Position numbers and translations under genes: made by a program | Assembly (NCBI RefSeq): GCF_017876435.1 | Contig: NZ_JAGIOA010000001.1 | Location: 124,001-188,000, forward strand | DNA length: 64,000 bases | DNA from: Microbacterium phyllosphaerae | GTDB taxonomy: Bacteria; Actinomycetota; Actinomycetes; Actinomycetales; Microbacteriaceae | Direction: 5' to 3' | The notes under the pieces: generated by a model | The model's database searches: none | What the model was told of the DNA's origin: nothing | Seen by the model: the letters and a program-made list of their open reading frames with translations, nothing else | In this document: one piece after another, positions 16,725 through 26,034 of the stretch | Layout of the letters: each line of letters starts with the position of its first letter | How positions within the stretch are numbered: position 1 is the first letter of the stretch

Positions 16725-16826
16725 ACGACCAGTCTGCCCCCTTTGCAGAGCACTCGCGAACGCGAGTCAGGATGCTGCCACGAAGGTCCGTCCGACCCTC
16801 GGAACGAGCACGCGTACGATCGTCGG

Positions 16827-17108
16827 TCAGCGCGAGAGAGCGCGGGCGATCACCCAGACGGCTCCGCCGACGACTGCGGCGACACCGACCGCCGCGGCGA
16901 TCGCTGCCGCAGGATTGCGATCGGCGAACACGCGGGCCTTGGCCGCGGCGCGCTTGGACGCCTTGTCGATCCGCCTCGGGAAGTTTCCCTTGACCTCGAT
17001 CGCCGCGAGCGCCGCCTTCAGTTCGGCGCGAGCCGACTCGACGGGGTCGACGATCCCGGCGGGAACCGCCGTCTTGGGCAGCGACCTCGTGATGTCAGAG
17101 TTCGTCAT
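16827..17108 (-). CDS. Small membrane protein of the envelope trio
   Basis: 93 residues: an amphipathic charged N-terminal two thirds with ARAELKAALAAIE and KASKRAAAKARVFADRNP, followed by a single C-terminal membrane helix (about 68-89). The layout resembles ElaB/YqjD- or DUF3618-type small proteins, but I cannot assign a family firmly. The ATG at 17108 lies 14 nt inside the end of the holin-like gene, so translation is coupled. It is the third gene of a run (17926 to 16827) that sits between hemY and hemQ. Confidence 0.7.
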   Translation of the reverse strand: MTNSDITRSLPKTAVPAGIVDPVESARAELKAALAAIEVKGNFPRRIDKASKRAAAKARVFADRNPAAAIAAAVGVAAVVGGAVWVIARALSR

Positions 17109-17502
17109 CGCCGGCCTCCTTCACGAGTCGAATGTCCTCGCCGACCGCCTGAGCGGGGTTCTTCCGGGCGAGCACCTTGCGGAACTTCAGGATGCCGAGC
17201 AGCGCGAACAGCAGCACGGCGAGGATCAGGATGCCGAGAACGGCGAGCGCCGACAGCCAGACCGGCCACCAGGACGAGAGACCTGCGATCGCGAACACCA
17301 GGATCACCGGCACCGCCCAGAACAGGAAGAACAGCGCGACCAGGAACCAGACGGATCCGATTCCCGCGTCCTTCGCGGTTCTCGAGACCCACGCCTTGGC
17401 GGCGTTGATCTCGGCCTTGACCAGACTGCTGATGAGCTCGGGGAGGTCGCCGATCAGAGACAGCAGGCTGTCTTCGGCGCGGTCGCGGTATCCGCGGGGC
17501 AT
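17095..17502 (-). CDS. Phage-holin-superfamily III type membrane protein (DUF1469-like)
   Basis: 135 residues. The N-terminal amphipathic helix carries LLSLIGDLPELISSLVKAEI, followed by two long hydrophobic hairpin helices (about 50-72 and 80-104) and a charged tail. Chromosomal copies of this family occur widely in actinobacteria next to YtxH-like proteins and are not phage genes; their role is unproven, probably membrane or envelope stress. The start at 17502 is 1 nt from the stop of the upstream YtxH-like gene. Confidence 0.8.
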   Translation of the reverse strand: MPRGYRDRAEDSLLSLIGDLPELISSLVKAEINAAKAWVSRTAKDAGIGSVWFLVALFFLFWAVPVILVFAIAGLSSWWPVWLSALAVLGILILAVLLFALLGILKFRKVLARKNPAQAVGEDIRLVKEAGDDEL

Positions 17503-17503
17503 G

Positions 17504-17926
17504 TCAGCTCCCGGACTTCGCAGTGGTGGAGCGCGAGGATGCCGGCTTCTTCGCCGCCGGCTTCTTCGCGGCGGGCTTCTCAGCGGCGTCCTTGGCCTCG
17601 TCGACCGCGTCCTCGGTCGCGTCGACGATGTCCTCGGCGGCCTTCCGGCCCGCGGCGACCGCCGAGTCGAGCCGCTGACCGGCGGTCTTGTCGCCGCCGC
17701 TCGCCGACTTGACGACCTTCTGCACGCCGGTCCAGATCGCACCGGGCACGGCCGCGGCCTTGTCGCCGACGTAGCCCTTGACCTTCTCGACCTGCTCCTG
17801 CACGGGATCGAGGTGCCAGACCTTGAGCCACTGCGTTTTGATCTGCTCGTAGCGCTCGCGTCCTGCGCGCGTTCCGATGACGTATCCCACGCCGAGTCCT
17901 ACGACGAGTCCGATCTTCCCCTTCAT
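17504..17926 (-). CDS. YtxH-like membrane-associated protein
   Basis: 140 residues. The Gly-rich hydrophobic N-terminus (KIGLVVGLGVGYVIGTRAG) continues into RERYEQIKTQW, the typical YtxH-type start. An amphipathic helix and a Lys/Ala-rich C-terminal tail with two tandem AAKKPAAKKPA-like blocks follow. GAGGAG lies 7 nt before the ATG at 17926. It is the first gene of a three-gene unit, and a perfect 16-bp palindrome lies 87 bp upstream of the start. Function is not known. Confidence 0.78.
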   Translation of the reverse strand: MKGKIGLVVGLGVGYVIGTRAGRERYEQIKTQWLKVWHLDPVQEQVEKVKGYVGDKAAAVPGAIWTGVQKVVKSASGGDKTAGQRLDSAVAAGRKAAEDIVDATEDAVDEAKDAAEKPAAKKPAAKKPASSRSTTAKSGS

Positions 17927-18012
17927 GGGGTCTCCTCACGTTGTTCCGGTGTGAACGCCTGGGGCGAACCGGCGGCTCGGCGCCGCCTGCCAGGTGTCAA
18001 GCGTAGCCCCGT

Positions 18013-18028
18013 ATGCCGAATTCGGCAT
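18013..18028. promoter_or_regulatory. 16-bp perfect palindrome upstream of the YtxH-like operon
   Basis: ATGCCGAATTCGGCAT is self-complementary over all 16 bp. On the minus strand it overlaps the -35/spacer region of a candidate promoter whose -10 would be TACGCT, the place where a repressor would act. A half-copy, TTTCGGCAT, lies about 40 bp further upstream (18060-18068). The binding protein is unknown. Confidence 0.55.
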
Positions 18029-18130
18029 CTGACTCGAGGAGGGTTGACAGCGGAGCGACTTTCGGCATCATCGAACACCCCTCGCTGTTCCGCACCGGAC
18101 ACCGGTACCGCCGCGGCGTTCGGGGTCCGG

Positions 18131-19657
18131 TCAGTCCCAGAGCAGGCTTCGACGAAGACGATCGGCTTCGTCGCGCGCATCCGGAATAACCTGCGCCAGC
18201 CCCGTGCCGGCGAGCCACGCGCCCGCCGCCGCGAGACCGGGCACGGCCCTGATGGCGGCGCGGGCGGCTTCCCGTCGCTCGCCTGAGCCGATGATCGACG
18301 CCGGCTGCGACTGCACGTACCGCGCGCGATGCGCAGTGACGAGGGCACTCTCGGGCAGCGCGACGCCGAGCAGGGCGGATGCCTCACGCAGCGCGAGCCG
18401 AGCGGCCGCGGTGTCGTCGAGCGCGGCGGTGGCGGCCGGTTCGCCCTGGGCTCCGAACGAGACGCGCAGGAGGTGTCGCCCACCCGCCGCTTCCCGCACC
18501 CAGTCCCACTTGGCGCTCGAGTGGGTCAGCGCCTTGGCCGTGTGGCTTCCCGGCACCGTCAGCACACCGGTTCCGCGAGGAGCCCCCGCGAGCGCCGTGG
18601 CGGTGAGCAGCAGCGTCACGATCTCGATCTCGGGCGCATCCGCCGCGGCCGTCTCGGCGAGCGCCGGCACGGACCGCTCGAGCAGCCGCCGCGCGACCGC
18701 CTCAGACGTGGCGATCACCACACCGTCCGCGACGAGATCGAGGTCTTCCCTCTCCCCGGCATCTGGATCGTCGCCCGTCTCGACACCGGTCTGCGCGTCG
18801 GCCCGCACGGTCCACGCGGCTGCAGTCTTCGTGATCTGCGTCACGCGGGCATCGGTGCGGACGACTCCGCCGAGCTTCTCGATGTCTGCGACCAGGGACT
18901 CGACGAGGGTCATCATCCCGCCGTCGAGCCCTTCGACCGCAGCTCCGGGGGCCTGAGCTGCGCGCGCCGCGCTCTGCTCCCGCAGCGCCTGGACGGCGCC
19001 CGACAGCGAGCCGACACTCGTCAGCGCGGCGTTGAGCCCCGGTGCGGCGATGTCGACGTCGACGTCGTCGGGCGAGGCGGAGTACACCCCGGTCGTCACC
19101 GGCGCCACGAGACGGTCGCGGACCTTGGTCCCCATGCGCGAGGCGACCAGCTTGCCGAGGCTGTGGTTGTGGCCGATCGTCAGCGGCGGGCGGACACGGT
19201 CGAGGTACGCGCGCCACGCCCCGGACCATCCGATGATGCGACGGACGTCCTCCTGGAAGGGATTGCCGGGGATGCCGAGGATGCCGCCGACGGGCAGCGG
19301 AGCCGCCCCGACGCCGGGGATTCCGGCGAGCCAGGCGCCTCCCGCGGCGGGGGCCACGATGCGGTCGGCGAGGCCGAGCTCCGAGATCAGGGCGCGCACC
19401 CCGCCACCCCTCGTCGCATAGCTCTCGGCGCCGGCGTCGACCACGACCCCGTCGAGTTCGGCCCGGCGGATCGCTCCGCCCACGGCATCCGAACCCTCCA
19501 GCAGTGTCACGCGCATACCGACCTTGACGCACTCGCGGGCCGCGATCAGCCCGCCGATGCCTCCCCCGACCACGACGATGTGTCGCTTCGCCGCGCGGGC
19601 GGCCAGGTCGGCGGGCTCGGCACGGGCCGACTCATGGTTCGCGGGCTTCGAGGTCAT
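18131..19657 (-). CDS. hemY: Coproporphyrinogen III / protoporphyrinogen oxidase
   Basis: A 508-residue FAD enzyme. The N-terminal dinucleotide motif is VVVGGGIGGLIAAREC, followed by LLEGSDAVGGAIRR, and GTGLAQVIPDARDEADRL is the C-terminal FAD-binding end. Because hemQ is in the same cluster, it most likely oxidises coproporphyrinogen III to coproporphyrin III (CgoX role) rather than protoporphyrinogen (inference from pathway). An acidic insertion near residues 285-305 (TGDDPDAGEREDLDL) is longer than usual. The ATG at 19657 has AAAGGA 8 nt upstream. It follows an ArsR gene by 59 bp. Confidence 0.92.
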   Translation of the reverse strand: MTSKPANHESARAEPADLAARAAKRHIVVVGGGIGGLIAARECVKVGMRVTLLEGSDAVGGAIRRAELDGVVVDAGAESYATRGGGVRALISELGLADRIVAPAAGGAWLAGIPGVGAAPLPVGGILGIPGNPFQEDVRRIIGWSGAWRAYLDRVRPPLTIGHNHSLGKLVASRMGTKVRDRLVAPVTTGVYSASPDDVDVDIAAPGLNAALTSVGSLSGAVQALREQSAARAAQAPGAAVEGLDGGMMTLVESLVADIEKLGGVVRTDARVTQITKTAAAWTVRADAQTGVETGDDPDAGEREDLDLVADGVVIATSEAVARRLLERSVPALAETAAADAPEIEIVTLLLTATALAGAPRGTGVLTVPGSHTAKALTHSSAKWDWVREAAGGRHLLRVSFGAQGEPAATAALDDTAAARLALREASALLGVALPESALVTAHRARYVQSQPASIIGSGERREAARAAIRAVPGLAAAGAWLAGTGLAQVIPDARDEADRLRRSLLWD

Positions 19658-19716
19658 GGGTCAATCCTTTCACCCGTGGCCTGGACGACTCTCGGTCGCC
19701 GGCCGGACAAACCGGA

Positions 19717-20055
19717 TCAGGCCTCCGCAGGGGCGGCTGCGCCTCGGCCGGTGTTGCGCTTGCGCACCTCGCGGAGCACCATCTGCTCGGGGCACACGGT
19801 CGAGAGGAAGTCGCCGACCGCCAGCGCCAGGCGCTCACCGACGAGCGAGTAGAGGATGCGGTTGGCATCGCGTCGCTCACTGACGAGACCCGCCTGGCGC
19901 AGCACGCTGAGGTGCCGCGAGATGGTCGGCCCGCTCGCCGAGAACCGCGAGGCGATCTCTCCCGCGGCGAGTTCACCCTCTTTGAGGTCCTGGAGGATCT
20001 GGCGCCGGGTCGGGTGGGCCAACGCGGCGAAGATGTCTGACGCGCTATCTGCCAT
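19717..20055 (-). CDS. ArsR-family transcriptional regulator
   Basis: A 112-residue winged-helix protein: ALAHPTRRQILQDL, the recognition helix SASGPTISRHLSVLRQAGLV, and the wing SERRDANRILYSL. No cysteine pair of the arsenic/cadmium sensor type (CxC) is present, so a metal-sensing role is not supported. It stands between hemE and hemY with its own promoter: TATATT (20062-20067 region) lies 6 nt before the ATG. Control of the downstream hemY, or of itself, is a reasonable guess but not shown. Confidence 0.87.
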   Translation of the reverse strand: MADSASDIFAALAHPTRRQILQDLKEGELAAGEIASRFSASGPTISRHLSVLRQAGLVSERRDANRILYSLVGERLALAVGDFLSTVCPEQMVLREVRKRNTGRGAAAPAEA

Positions 20056-20061
20056 GTTTGC

Positions 20062-20067
20062 AATATA
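20062..20067 (-). promoter_or_regulatory. -10 element (TATATT) of the arsR gene
   Basis: TATATT read on the minus strand, 6 nt before the ATG at 20055. It is the most consensus-like -10 in the heme region and shows that arsR-hemY can be transcribed separately from hemE. Confidence 0.65.
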
Positions 20068-20111
20068 GCACCCGAGCTAGATAGATCAGCGGGGCGCCGG
20101 GGTCGGTGGCG

Positions 20112-21134
20112 TCAGATCGAGTGCACCAGCTCGACGATGCGGGTGAGCTGGTCGGGGTCGGTCTCGGGCGGAACGCCGTGGCCGAGGTTCACGATGTGGC
20201 CACGGGCGGCACGCCCGCGCTCGACCACGTCGCGCACATGAGCTTCGAGGACCGGCCACGGAGCCGACAGCAGTGCCGGGTCGATGTTTCCCTGCACCGA
20301 GACGTCGGGTCCGAGGATCGCGGCGGCCTCGTCCAGAGGCAGCCGCCAGTCGACACCCACGCCGTCCGCGATGCCGCCCAGACGCATGTCGGCGAGGAAC
20401 GGCCCGGTGCCCACACCGAAGTGGATGCTCGGCACGCCGATGCCCTCGAGAGCCACGTGGGAGTGCGGGGCGACGAAGGCGCGGTAGTCGGCGGTGCTCA
20501 GCGAGCCCGCCCACGAGTCGAACAGCTGCACGACGGATGCTCCGGCGTCGCGCTGGATCTCGAGGAAGCGCCGCGACACCTGCGCCAGCCAGCCGGCAAG
20601 TCGGTTCCACGAATCGGGGTCGGAGTGCATCATGGCCCTGGCGCGCAGGTGCTCCTTCGAGGGCCCGCCCTCGACGAGATAGGCCGCCAGCGTGAACGGC
20701 GCGCCGGCGAAGCCGATCAGCGGGGTGTCGCCGAGCTCTGCGGTGACGATGCCCACGGCCGCGGCGATCGCGGTGCCGTCGAGCGAGAGCGGGTCGATCG
20801 CCGTGATGCGGTCGACGTCGGCCGCCGTGCGCACGGGGTTCGCGAAGACGGGTCCGCGTCCGGGCTCGATCTCGACATCGACCCCGGCGAGACGCAGCGG
20901 GATGACGATGTCGCTGAAGAACACCGCGGCGTCCACGCCGTGACGACGCACCGGCTGCAGGGTGATCTCGGCGGCGAGGTCGGGCGTCAGACAGGCGTCC
21001 AGCATCCGGGTCCCGACGCGCAGCTCGCGGTACTCGGGAAGCGACCTCCCCGCCTGTCGCATGAACCACACGGGGGCATGCTCGGGTCGGGGGCCGGTGA
21101 GGGCGCGCAGCAGTGGAGCGTCGGAGAGGGCCAT
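20112..21134 (-). CDS. hemE: Uroporphyrinogen decarboxylase
   Basis: 340 residues, normal length. It decarboxylates the four acetate side chains of uroporphyrinogen III to give coproporphyrinogen III. The signature [14 protein letters not shown] is near the N-terminus, and [26 protein letters not shown] and [12 protein letters not shown] complete the active site. GGGAGG lies 5 nt before the ATG at 21134. It is divergent from hemA with a 61-bp shared upstream region. Confidence 0.97.
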   Translation of the reverse strand: MALSDAPLLRALTGPRPEHAPVWFMRQAGRSLPEYRELRVGTRMLDACLTPDLAAEITLQPVRRHGVDAAVFFSDIVIPLRLAGVDVEIEPGRGPVFANPVRTAADVDRITAIDPLSLDGTAIAAAVGIVTAELGDTPLIGFAGAPFTLAAYLVEGGPSKEHLRARAMMHSDPDSWNRLAGWLAQVSRRFLEIQRDAGASVVQLFDSWAGSLSTADYRAFVAPHSHVALEGIGVPSIHFGVGTGPFLADMRLGGIADGVGVDWRLPLDEAAAILGPDVSVQGNIDPALLSAPWPVLEAHVRDVVERGRAARGHIVNLGHGVPPETDPDQLTRIVELVHSI

Positions 21135-21195
21135 GCATCCATCCTCCCATCCGGTTCTGGGCCGACCTGCATGAAGCCTCAGGTAGAATCGATGC

Positions 21196-22503
21196 GTGCT
21201 GCTGGTTGTCTCGGCGAGTCACAAGACCGCCTCCTTCGAATTGCTCGAACGCCTGAGCCGCACCCCCGATGATGTCGCCTCCACCGTTGTGGACATGGCG
21301 ACCTGCGTGCAGGGTGCGGTCGTTCTTGCTACCTGCAACCGCTTCGAGGCCTACGTCGAGATGGACGAGCCCGTCACCGCTGCGGGCGCGATCGGCGTCG
21401 AGGCCGTGCTCGAGGCCGTCGAGTCCTCGACCGGCATCAGCGCCGCAGAGCTCGACGGCGCCTACGAGGTGCACTCCGGCCGCCGGGTCGCCGAGCACCT
21501 CTTCTCGGTCGCGTCCGGCCTCGAATCCGTGGTCTCCGGCGAGGGTGAGATCGCCGGCCAGGTGCGCCGGGCGCTGAAGTCCGCTCGCAAGGAGGGCACC
21601 ACGTCGCCCGAACTCGAGCGCCTGTTCCAGCGCGCCAGCCAGGCGCAGCGCAAGGTGAAGAACGTCACGGCCCTCGGTCGCGCCGGCCGCTCGCTCGTGC
21701 GCCTCGCCCTCGAGCTGGCCGACAGCCGCATCGCCGACTGGTCGACCGAGCGCGTGCTGCTCGTCGGCACCGGCGCCTACGCCGCGGTCACGCTCGCGAC
21801 GCTCCGTGAGCGCGGCGCCGTCAACATCTCGGTCTACTCGCCCTCCGGTCGTGCCGAGAAGTTCGCCGCGAAGCACGGCATCCGCCCCGTGTTCGACGAG
21901 GACTACGCCCGCGTCGCCTCGCGCTCGAGCCTGCTGATCACCTGCACGGCCGCCACGGAGCCGGTGCTGACGCCCGAGCATCTGCAGGCTCCGACCGGGA
22001 TCGCGCCCGAGGGCTGCCCCGTGGGCTCGCACAGCCAGATGGTCGTCGACCTCGGCATGCCCCGCAACGTCGACCCGGCCGTCGCCACGCTCGAAGGCGT
22101 CGCCCTGCTCGACCTCGAGACCATCAGCCTGCACGCCCCCCTCGAAGAGCTGCAGGCCACGGATGCCGCCCGCTCGGTCGTGCGCGAAGCCGCCGACACC
22201 TTCCACGTCGTCGGCAGCCGCCAGAGCGTCACCCCCTCGGTCGTGGCGCTGCGCTCGCACATGTTCGCGCTGCTCGAGGCCGAGATCGGCCGCGCCCGCG
22301 CCCGTGGCGACGAAGACGGCAAGGTCGAGCAGGCACTGCGCCACCTGACCGGCGTTCTGCTCCACACCCCGACCACGCGAGCGCACGAGCTCGCTGCCAC
22401 CGGTCAGGCGGATGAGTTCGCCGCCGCGCTCTCGACGCTCTACGGCATCCAGCCGGTCGAGCCCGCGCAGTCGTCCGACGCGGGCACCGCCGCGACCGCC
22501 TGA
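21196..22503 (+). CDS. hemA: Glutamyl-tRNA reductase
   Basis: 435 residues. It reduces Glu-tRNA to glutamate-1-semialdehyde, the committed step of C5 heme synthesis. The catalytic cysteine is C47 in [27 protein letters not shown] is the family signature region, [10 protein letters not shown] the NADPH-binding loop, and [12 protein letters not shown] follows. A heme-sensing N-terminal lysine pair of enterobacterial HemA is not seen. The GTG at 21196 lies 6 nt after TAGAAT (21184-21189), a clear leaderless start; the ATG at 21192 is out of frame. Confidence 0.96.
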   Translation: MLLVVSASHKTASFELLERLSRTPDDVASTVVDMATCVQGAVVLATCNRFEAYVEMDEPVTAAGAIGVEAVLEAVESSTGISAAELDGAYEVHSGRRVAEHLFSVASGLESVVSGEGEIAGQVRRALKSARKEGTTSPELERLFQRASQAQRKVKNVTALGRAGRSLVRLALELADSRIADWSTERVLLVGTGAYAAVTLATLRERGAVNISVYSPSGRAEKFAAKHGIRPVFDEDYARVASRSSLLITCTAATEPVLTPEHLQAPTGIAPEGCPVGSHSQMVVDLGMPRNVDPAVATLEGVALLDLETISLHAPLEELQATDAARSVVREAADTFHVVGSRQSVTPSVVALRSHMFALLEAEIGRARARGDEDGKVEQALRHLTGVLLHTPTTRAHELAATGQADEFAAALSTLYGIQPVEPAQSSDAGTAATA

Positions 22504-22647
22504 GCCACCACCCTCACTGCACACCCAGTCTCGACGGAGAGATCTCCCCCGACGCTGGCACTCTCCCCTCGGATGCCTCCGCCGCGTCGCGCGTGCTTCA
22601 TATCGTCGAACCATGACAAAGCCCATCCCCGGACGCAGACTGGGAGG

Positions 22648-23103
22648 ATGCTCGTGGACCCGAATCTGATCGGCATCATCATCGCCCTCTTCGCGTTCAC
22701 CGCCACCGTGCTCGGCGGGGTTTCGCGGATGCTCGCCAAGCAGTCGCGAGGGCTGGATGCCCGCTTCGACAGAATCGATGAACGGTTCACGAAGGTCGAG
22801 ACGCAGATCACCGACATCCGGGCCGAGCTGAAAGACGACATCGCCGAACTCCGGGTGGAACTCAAGGGCGACATCACCGAACTCCGGGTGGAGCTCAAGG
22901 GCGACATCGCCGAACTCCGGGTGGAGCTCAAGGGCGACATCGCCGAACTCCGAACCGAACTCAAAGACGACATCGCCGAACTCCGGAACGAACTCAAGAC
23001 GGAGATCGCGGGCGTCAAGACGGAACTCAAGGCCGACATCGCGGACGTCAGAGTGTCGATCGCTCGCCTCGAGGGTCCGCTGCCCAAGCTGCAGAGGATC
23101 TGA
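22648..23103 (+). CDS. Membrane-anchored coiled-coil protein with 11-residue repeats
   Basis: 151 residues. One N-terminal membrane helix (about 6-27, LIGIIIALFAFTATVLGGV) is followed by a charged region that becomes seven tandem 11-residue units of the type E-L-K-x-D-I-A-E-L-R-V, a right-handed or hendecad coiled coil. It ends ARLEGPLPKLQRI. The ATG at 22648 is 6 nt after CAGACT and directly after GGGAGG; the longer reading adds 25 residues with no support. Two other genes in the window (34746 and 43757) share the plan, and the one at 43757 ends MARLEGP. Function unknown; an oligomeric scaffold at the membrane is a guess. Confidence 0.75.
   Translation: MLVDPNLIGIIIALFAFTATVLGGVSRMLAKQSRGLDARFDRIDERFTKVETQITDIRAELKDDIAELRVELKGDITELRVELKGDIAELRVELKGDIAELRTELKDDIAELRNELKTEIAGVKTELKADIADVRVSIARLEGPLPKLQRI
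22825..23055 (+). repeat. 33-bp coding repeat, seven units
   Basis: Seven contiguous 33-bp units encode the 11-residue coiled-coil repeat. Units 2, 3 and 4 (22858-22956) are nearly identical in DNA, and the outer units diverge, the pattern expected from internal expansion. Confidence 0.9.
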
Positions 23104-23140
23104 CTGCGCGTCGCCCGGACCGGGGTGACAGACTGAACGC

Positions 23141-23713
23141 ATGGCCCTTCACATCACCGGAGACACCGCCGCAGACGCCCTGCTCACCGACAACCCGCTC
23201 GCTCTGCTGGTCGGGATGCTGCTGGATCAGCAGGTCCCGATGGAGACCGCGTTCGCAGGCCCGCTCAAGATCGAGCAGCGCACCGGCGCCGCGGATGCGA
23301 CCGCCATCGCCGGCATGGACCCTGACGAGTTCCTCGAGGCATTCAAGACGACTCCGGCCGTGCACCGGTTCCCCGGTTCGATGGCGACCCGCGTGCAGAC
23401 GCTGTGCCAGGAGCTCGTGGATCAGTGGGGCGGAGACGCGTCGGCGATCTGGACCGACGGGAACCCCTCTGGTGCCGAGGTTCTGAAGAGACTCAAGGCA
23501 CTGCCGGGCTTCGGCGAGCAGAAGGCCAAGATCTTCCTCGCGCTGCTCGGCAAGCAGTACGGCTTCACCGGTGCAGGCTGGCGCGAGGCCGCCGGCGACT
23601 ACGGCGTCGAGGGCTCGTTCCGGAGCGTCGCCGACATCGTCTCGCCCGAGTCGCTGACCAAGGTGCGCGAGCACAAGAAGGCGATGAAGGCAGCGGCGAA
23701 AGCGAAGGCATGA
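23141..23713 (+). CDS. HhH-GPD-type base-excision DNA repair glycosylase
   Basis: 190 residues. The N-terminus has NPLALLVGMLLDQQVPMETAF, the usual entry of the Nth/AlkA fold. The helix-hairpin-helix is ALPGFGEQKAKIFLALLGK. The family's catalytic Asp/Lys pattern is not obvious, and there is no FeS cluster. It belongs to a short actinobacterial subgroup whose lesion specificity is not known. The ATG at 23141 lies 6 nt after CAGACT (23129-23134). It ends in a Lys/Ala tail and is convergent with glyS across a terminator. Confidence 0.85.
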   Translation: MALHITGDTAADALLTDNPLALLVGMLLDQQVPMETAFAGPLKIEQRTGAADATAIAGMDPDEFLEAFKTTPAVHRFPGSMATRVQTLCQELVDQWGGDASAIWTDGNPSGAEVLKRLKALPGFGEQKAKIFLALLGKQYGFTGAGWREAAGDYGVEGSFRSVADIVSPESLTKVREHKKAMKAAAKAKA

Positions 23714-23783
23714 AGCCCACCACTGTCACGACCGGTACCCGGGCGGCACGGAACAGGTGCAGCTGACCGTCACCGGATGACGA

Positions 23784-23819
23784 GAGAGGCCCGCCACCCT
23801 GTCGGGCAGCGGGCCTCTC
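23784..23819. terminator. Bidirectional hairpin terminator before glyS
   Basis: GAGAGGCCCGC (23784-23794) pairs perfectly with GCGGGCCTCTC (23809-23819) around a 14-nt loop. It sits between the convergent glycosylase and glyS genes. Confidence 0.88.
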
Positions 23820-23834
23820 ACTCAGGCGACCGGG

Positions 23835-25220
23835 TCAGGCACCCTTGAGTCGCTCGGCGAGGTACTGGTGCAGCTCGTCGATCGAGACGCGCTCCTGCGC
23901 CATGGTGTCGCGGTCGCGCACGGTGACGGCGCGATCGTCGAGCGAGTCGAAGTCGATCGTGACGCAGAACGGTGTGCCGATCTCGTCCTGTCGGCGGTAG
24001 CGACGACCGATGGCGCCCGCGTCGTCGAAGTCGACGGCCCACGAGCTGCGCAGCGTGTCGGCGACCTCGCGCGCCAGCGGCGAAAGTCGCTCGTTGCGAC
24101 TCAGCGGCAGCACGGCGGCCTTGACCGGGGCGAGACGCGGGTCGAGCTTGAGAACGGTGCGGACGTCGGTGCCGCCCTTGGCGTTCGGCACCTCTTCTTC
24201 GCGGTAGGCGTCGACGAGGAACGCCATCATGGCGCGGGTGAGGCCGAACGACGGCTCGATCACATACGGGGTGTACCGGTCGCCCGTGGCCTGGTCGAAG
24301 TAGGTCAGGCTCTGCCCCGAGGCCTCGCTGTGGCTCGACAGGTCGTAGTCGGTGCGGTTGGCGACGCCCATGAGCTCGCCCCACTCCTTGCCCGTGAAAC
24401 CGAAGCGGTACTCGACGTCGATCGTGCCGGCGGAGTAGTGCGCCCGGTCGTCTTCGGGCACGTCGAACTGCCGCATGTTCTCGGGGTCGATACCGAGGTC
24501 GATGAACCAGTTCCAGCAGGCCTCGACCCAGTGCTCGAACCACTCCTGCGCTTCGGCCGGCGGCGTGAAGAACTCGATCTCCATCTGCTCGAACTCGCGC
24601 GTGCGGAAGATGAAGTTACCCGGCGTGATCTCGTTGCGGAACGCCTTGCCGACCTGGCCGATGCCGAACGGCGGCTTCTTGCGGCTGGCGGTGAGCACGT
24701 TCGAGAAGTTCACGAAGATGCCCTGCGCGGTCTCGGGGCGCAGGAAGTGCAGGCCCGACTCGTCGTCGACGACACCCAGGTACGTCTTGACCAGACCCGA
24801 GAACGACTTGGGCTCGGTGTACTGGCCCTTCGTGCCGCAGTTCGGGCAGGGCACGTCGGCGAGGCCGTTCTCGGCCTTGCGTCCCTTGCGCGCCTCGAAG
24901 TCCTCGATGAGGTTGTCGGCGCGGAAGCGCTTGTGACAGCTCAGGCATTCGACCAGCGGGTCGGTGAAGGTGGCGACGTGACCCGACGCCTCCCAGACGC
25001 GCTTGGGCAGGATGATGCTGGAGTCGAGACCCACCATGTCGCCACGACCACGGACGAACGTCTGCCACCACTGGCGGCGGATGTTCTCTTTGAGCTCCGT
25101 ACCGAGGGGCCCGTAGTCCCACGCGGACCGCGAACCGCCGTAGATCTCACCCGCCTGGAAGACGAACCCGCGGTGGCGGGCAAGGGCGATGACCTTGTCA
25201 AGACGGGACTGTTCGGCCAC
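23835..25220 (-). CDS. glyS: Glycyl-tRNA synthetase (homodimeric, class II)
   Basis: 461 residues, the length of the alpha2-type bacterial enzyme. Class II features are visible: [23 protein letters not shown] at the N-terminal side, a zinc-binding-like pair CLSCHKRF and [50 protein letters not shown] (motif 2), and the C-terminal anticodon domain starting near [11 protein letters not shown]. The GTG at 25220 has GGAG 5 nt upstream. It is a single-gene unit. Confidence 0.97.
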   Translation of the reverse strand: MAEQSRLDKVIALARHRGFVFQAGEIYGGSRSAWDYGPLGTELKENIRRQWWQTFVRGRGDMVGLDSSIILPKRVWEASGHVATFTDPLVECLSCHKRFRADNLIEDFEARKGRKAENGLADVPCPNCGTKGQYTEPKSFSGLVKTYLGVVDDESGLHFLRPETAQGIFVNFSNVLTASRKKPPFGIGQVGKAFRNEITPGNFIFRTREFEQMEIEFFTPPAEAQEWFEHWVEACWNWFIDLGIDPENMRQFDVPEDDRAHYSAGTIDVEYRFGFTGKEWGELMGVANRTDYDLSSHSEASGQSLTYFDQATGDRYTPYVIEPSFGLTRAMMAFLVDAYREEEVPNAKGGTDVRTVLKLDPRLAPVKAAVLPLSRNERLSPLAREVADTLRSSWAVDFDDAGAIGRRYRRQDEIGTPFCVTIDFDSLDDRAVTVRDRDTMAQERVSIDELHQYLAERLKGA

Positions 25221-25338
25221 GGTGGCTCCAATGGTCGGCGGTGGGAAAGCCCGTGATCACGGGCACATCAATCCTATCCGCGACCGGTTCCCCGCAGCAC
25301 CGGGCCGGCGCCCCTCGCGCCCCGACCCCCGCCGTGAC

Positions 25339-26028
25339 TCATGCCGTGAAGAGGTAGCCCTTCTCGACGTCGAAGCCCGCGAGGGTGAGACCGCTGCCCA
25401 GGAGCCCTTCCATCTGCGCGCGCAGGCGGGTGCGCCACTCGTGCGCAGCATCCGGATCCTCCACCCGGATCGTCTCGATGTCCGAGGGGATCTCGAGCGT
25501 CTCGACGACGGCATCGGATGCCGGGGGCTTGGCGATGTCGGCCAGCGCCCACTCGACGTCGAGCCGGTCGCTCTCGTCTCCGGCATCTCCGCCCCCGAAG
25601 ATGCCGTACCGGTTGACGGAGTACCCGGTCACCCGTGCGCCGAGCACCGTCAGGAAGAAGTGCGCGTTGCGGGCGACGAGCGGGTCGAACGTCCAGGTGA
25701 TGCGGCCCACGTCGCGAGAGAAAGCCCACTGGCGCTGGTGCTCCTTGAGCTCCCGACCCCAGCCGCGACCGCGGTAGTCAGGCAGGAGCGCGGTGATGTG
25801 CGAGTGCATCGCACGGCGAGCGGGAGCACCGAAGAAGGCGATCGAGGCACCGACCATCCGCTCCTCTCCGCCCTCGGCGTCGAAGAGTCCGACGACGTAG
25901 TTGCCCGACTGCTGCAGGGCACGCAGGGTTCCCGCGTCGATGACTCGCTCGGGTCCACGGATGGAGTCGAGCAGGCTCTGCGCGTCGATGATGAGTTCAA
26001 CGGTGTCCAGATCACGGATGGTTCGCAC
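25339..26028 (-). CDS. GNAT-family acetyltransferase (COG3375-like)
   Basis: 229 residues. The acetyl-CoA loop is ALLPDYRGRGWGRELKEHQRQW, followed by ITWTFDPLVARNAHFFLTVLGA, typical of the large predicted GNAT proteins with two structural halves. The GTG at 26028 (V-R-T-I-R-D) lies 6 nt after CAGACT on the same strand and is preferred over the longer reading, which adds 55 Arg-rich residues antisense to the promoter of the POT gene. Substrate unknown. It is divergent from the peptide transporter with a 91-bp gap. Confidence 0.82.
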   Translation of the reverse strand: MRTIRDLDTVELIIDAQSLLDSIRGPERVIDAGTLRALQQSGNYVVGLFDAEGGEERMVGASIAFFGAPARRAMHSHITALLPDYRGRGWGRELKEHQRQWAFSRDVGRITWTFDPLVARNAHFFLTVLGARVTGYSVNRYGIFGGGDAGDESDRLDVEWALADIAKPPASDAVVETLEIPSDIETIRVEDPDAAHEWRTRLRAQMEGLLGSGLTLAGFDVEKGYLFTA

Positions 26029-26034
26029 GCCCCC

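Noticed and set aside
17095..17502. Prophage remnant suggested by the holin-like protein
   Set aside because: No other phage genes; this family is common in actinobacterial chromosomes beside YtxH-like genes.
18044..18049. TTGACA on the plus strand as a -35
   Set aside because: No TAnnnT at 16-18 bp and no plus-strand gene for 3 kb downstream.
22825..23055. CRISPR array or non-coding repeat
   Set aside because: The 33-bp periodicity is exactly in frame and encodes an 11-residue coiled-coil repeat.
20086..23142. 1,018-residue open frame on the minus strand across hemE, hemA and the coiled-coil gene
   Set aside because: It crosses three well-supported genes and an intergenic region; composition is that of a shadow frame.
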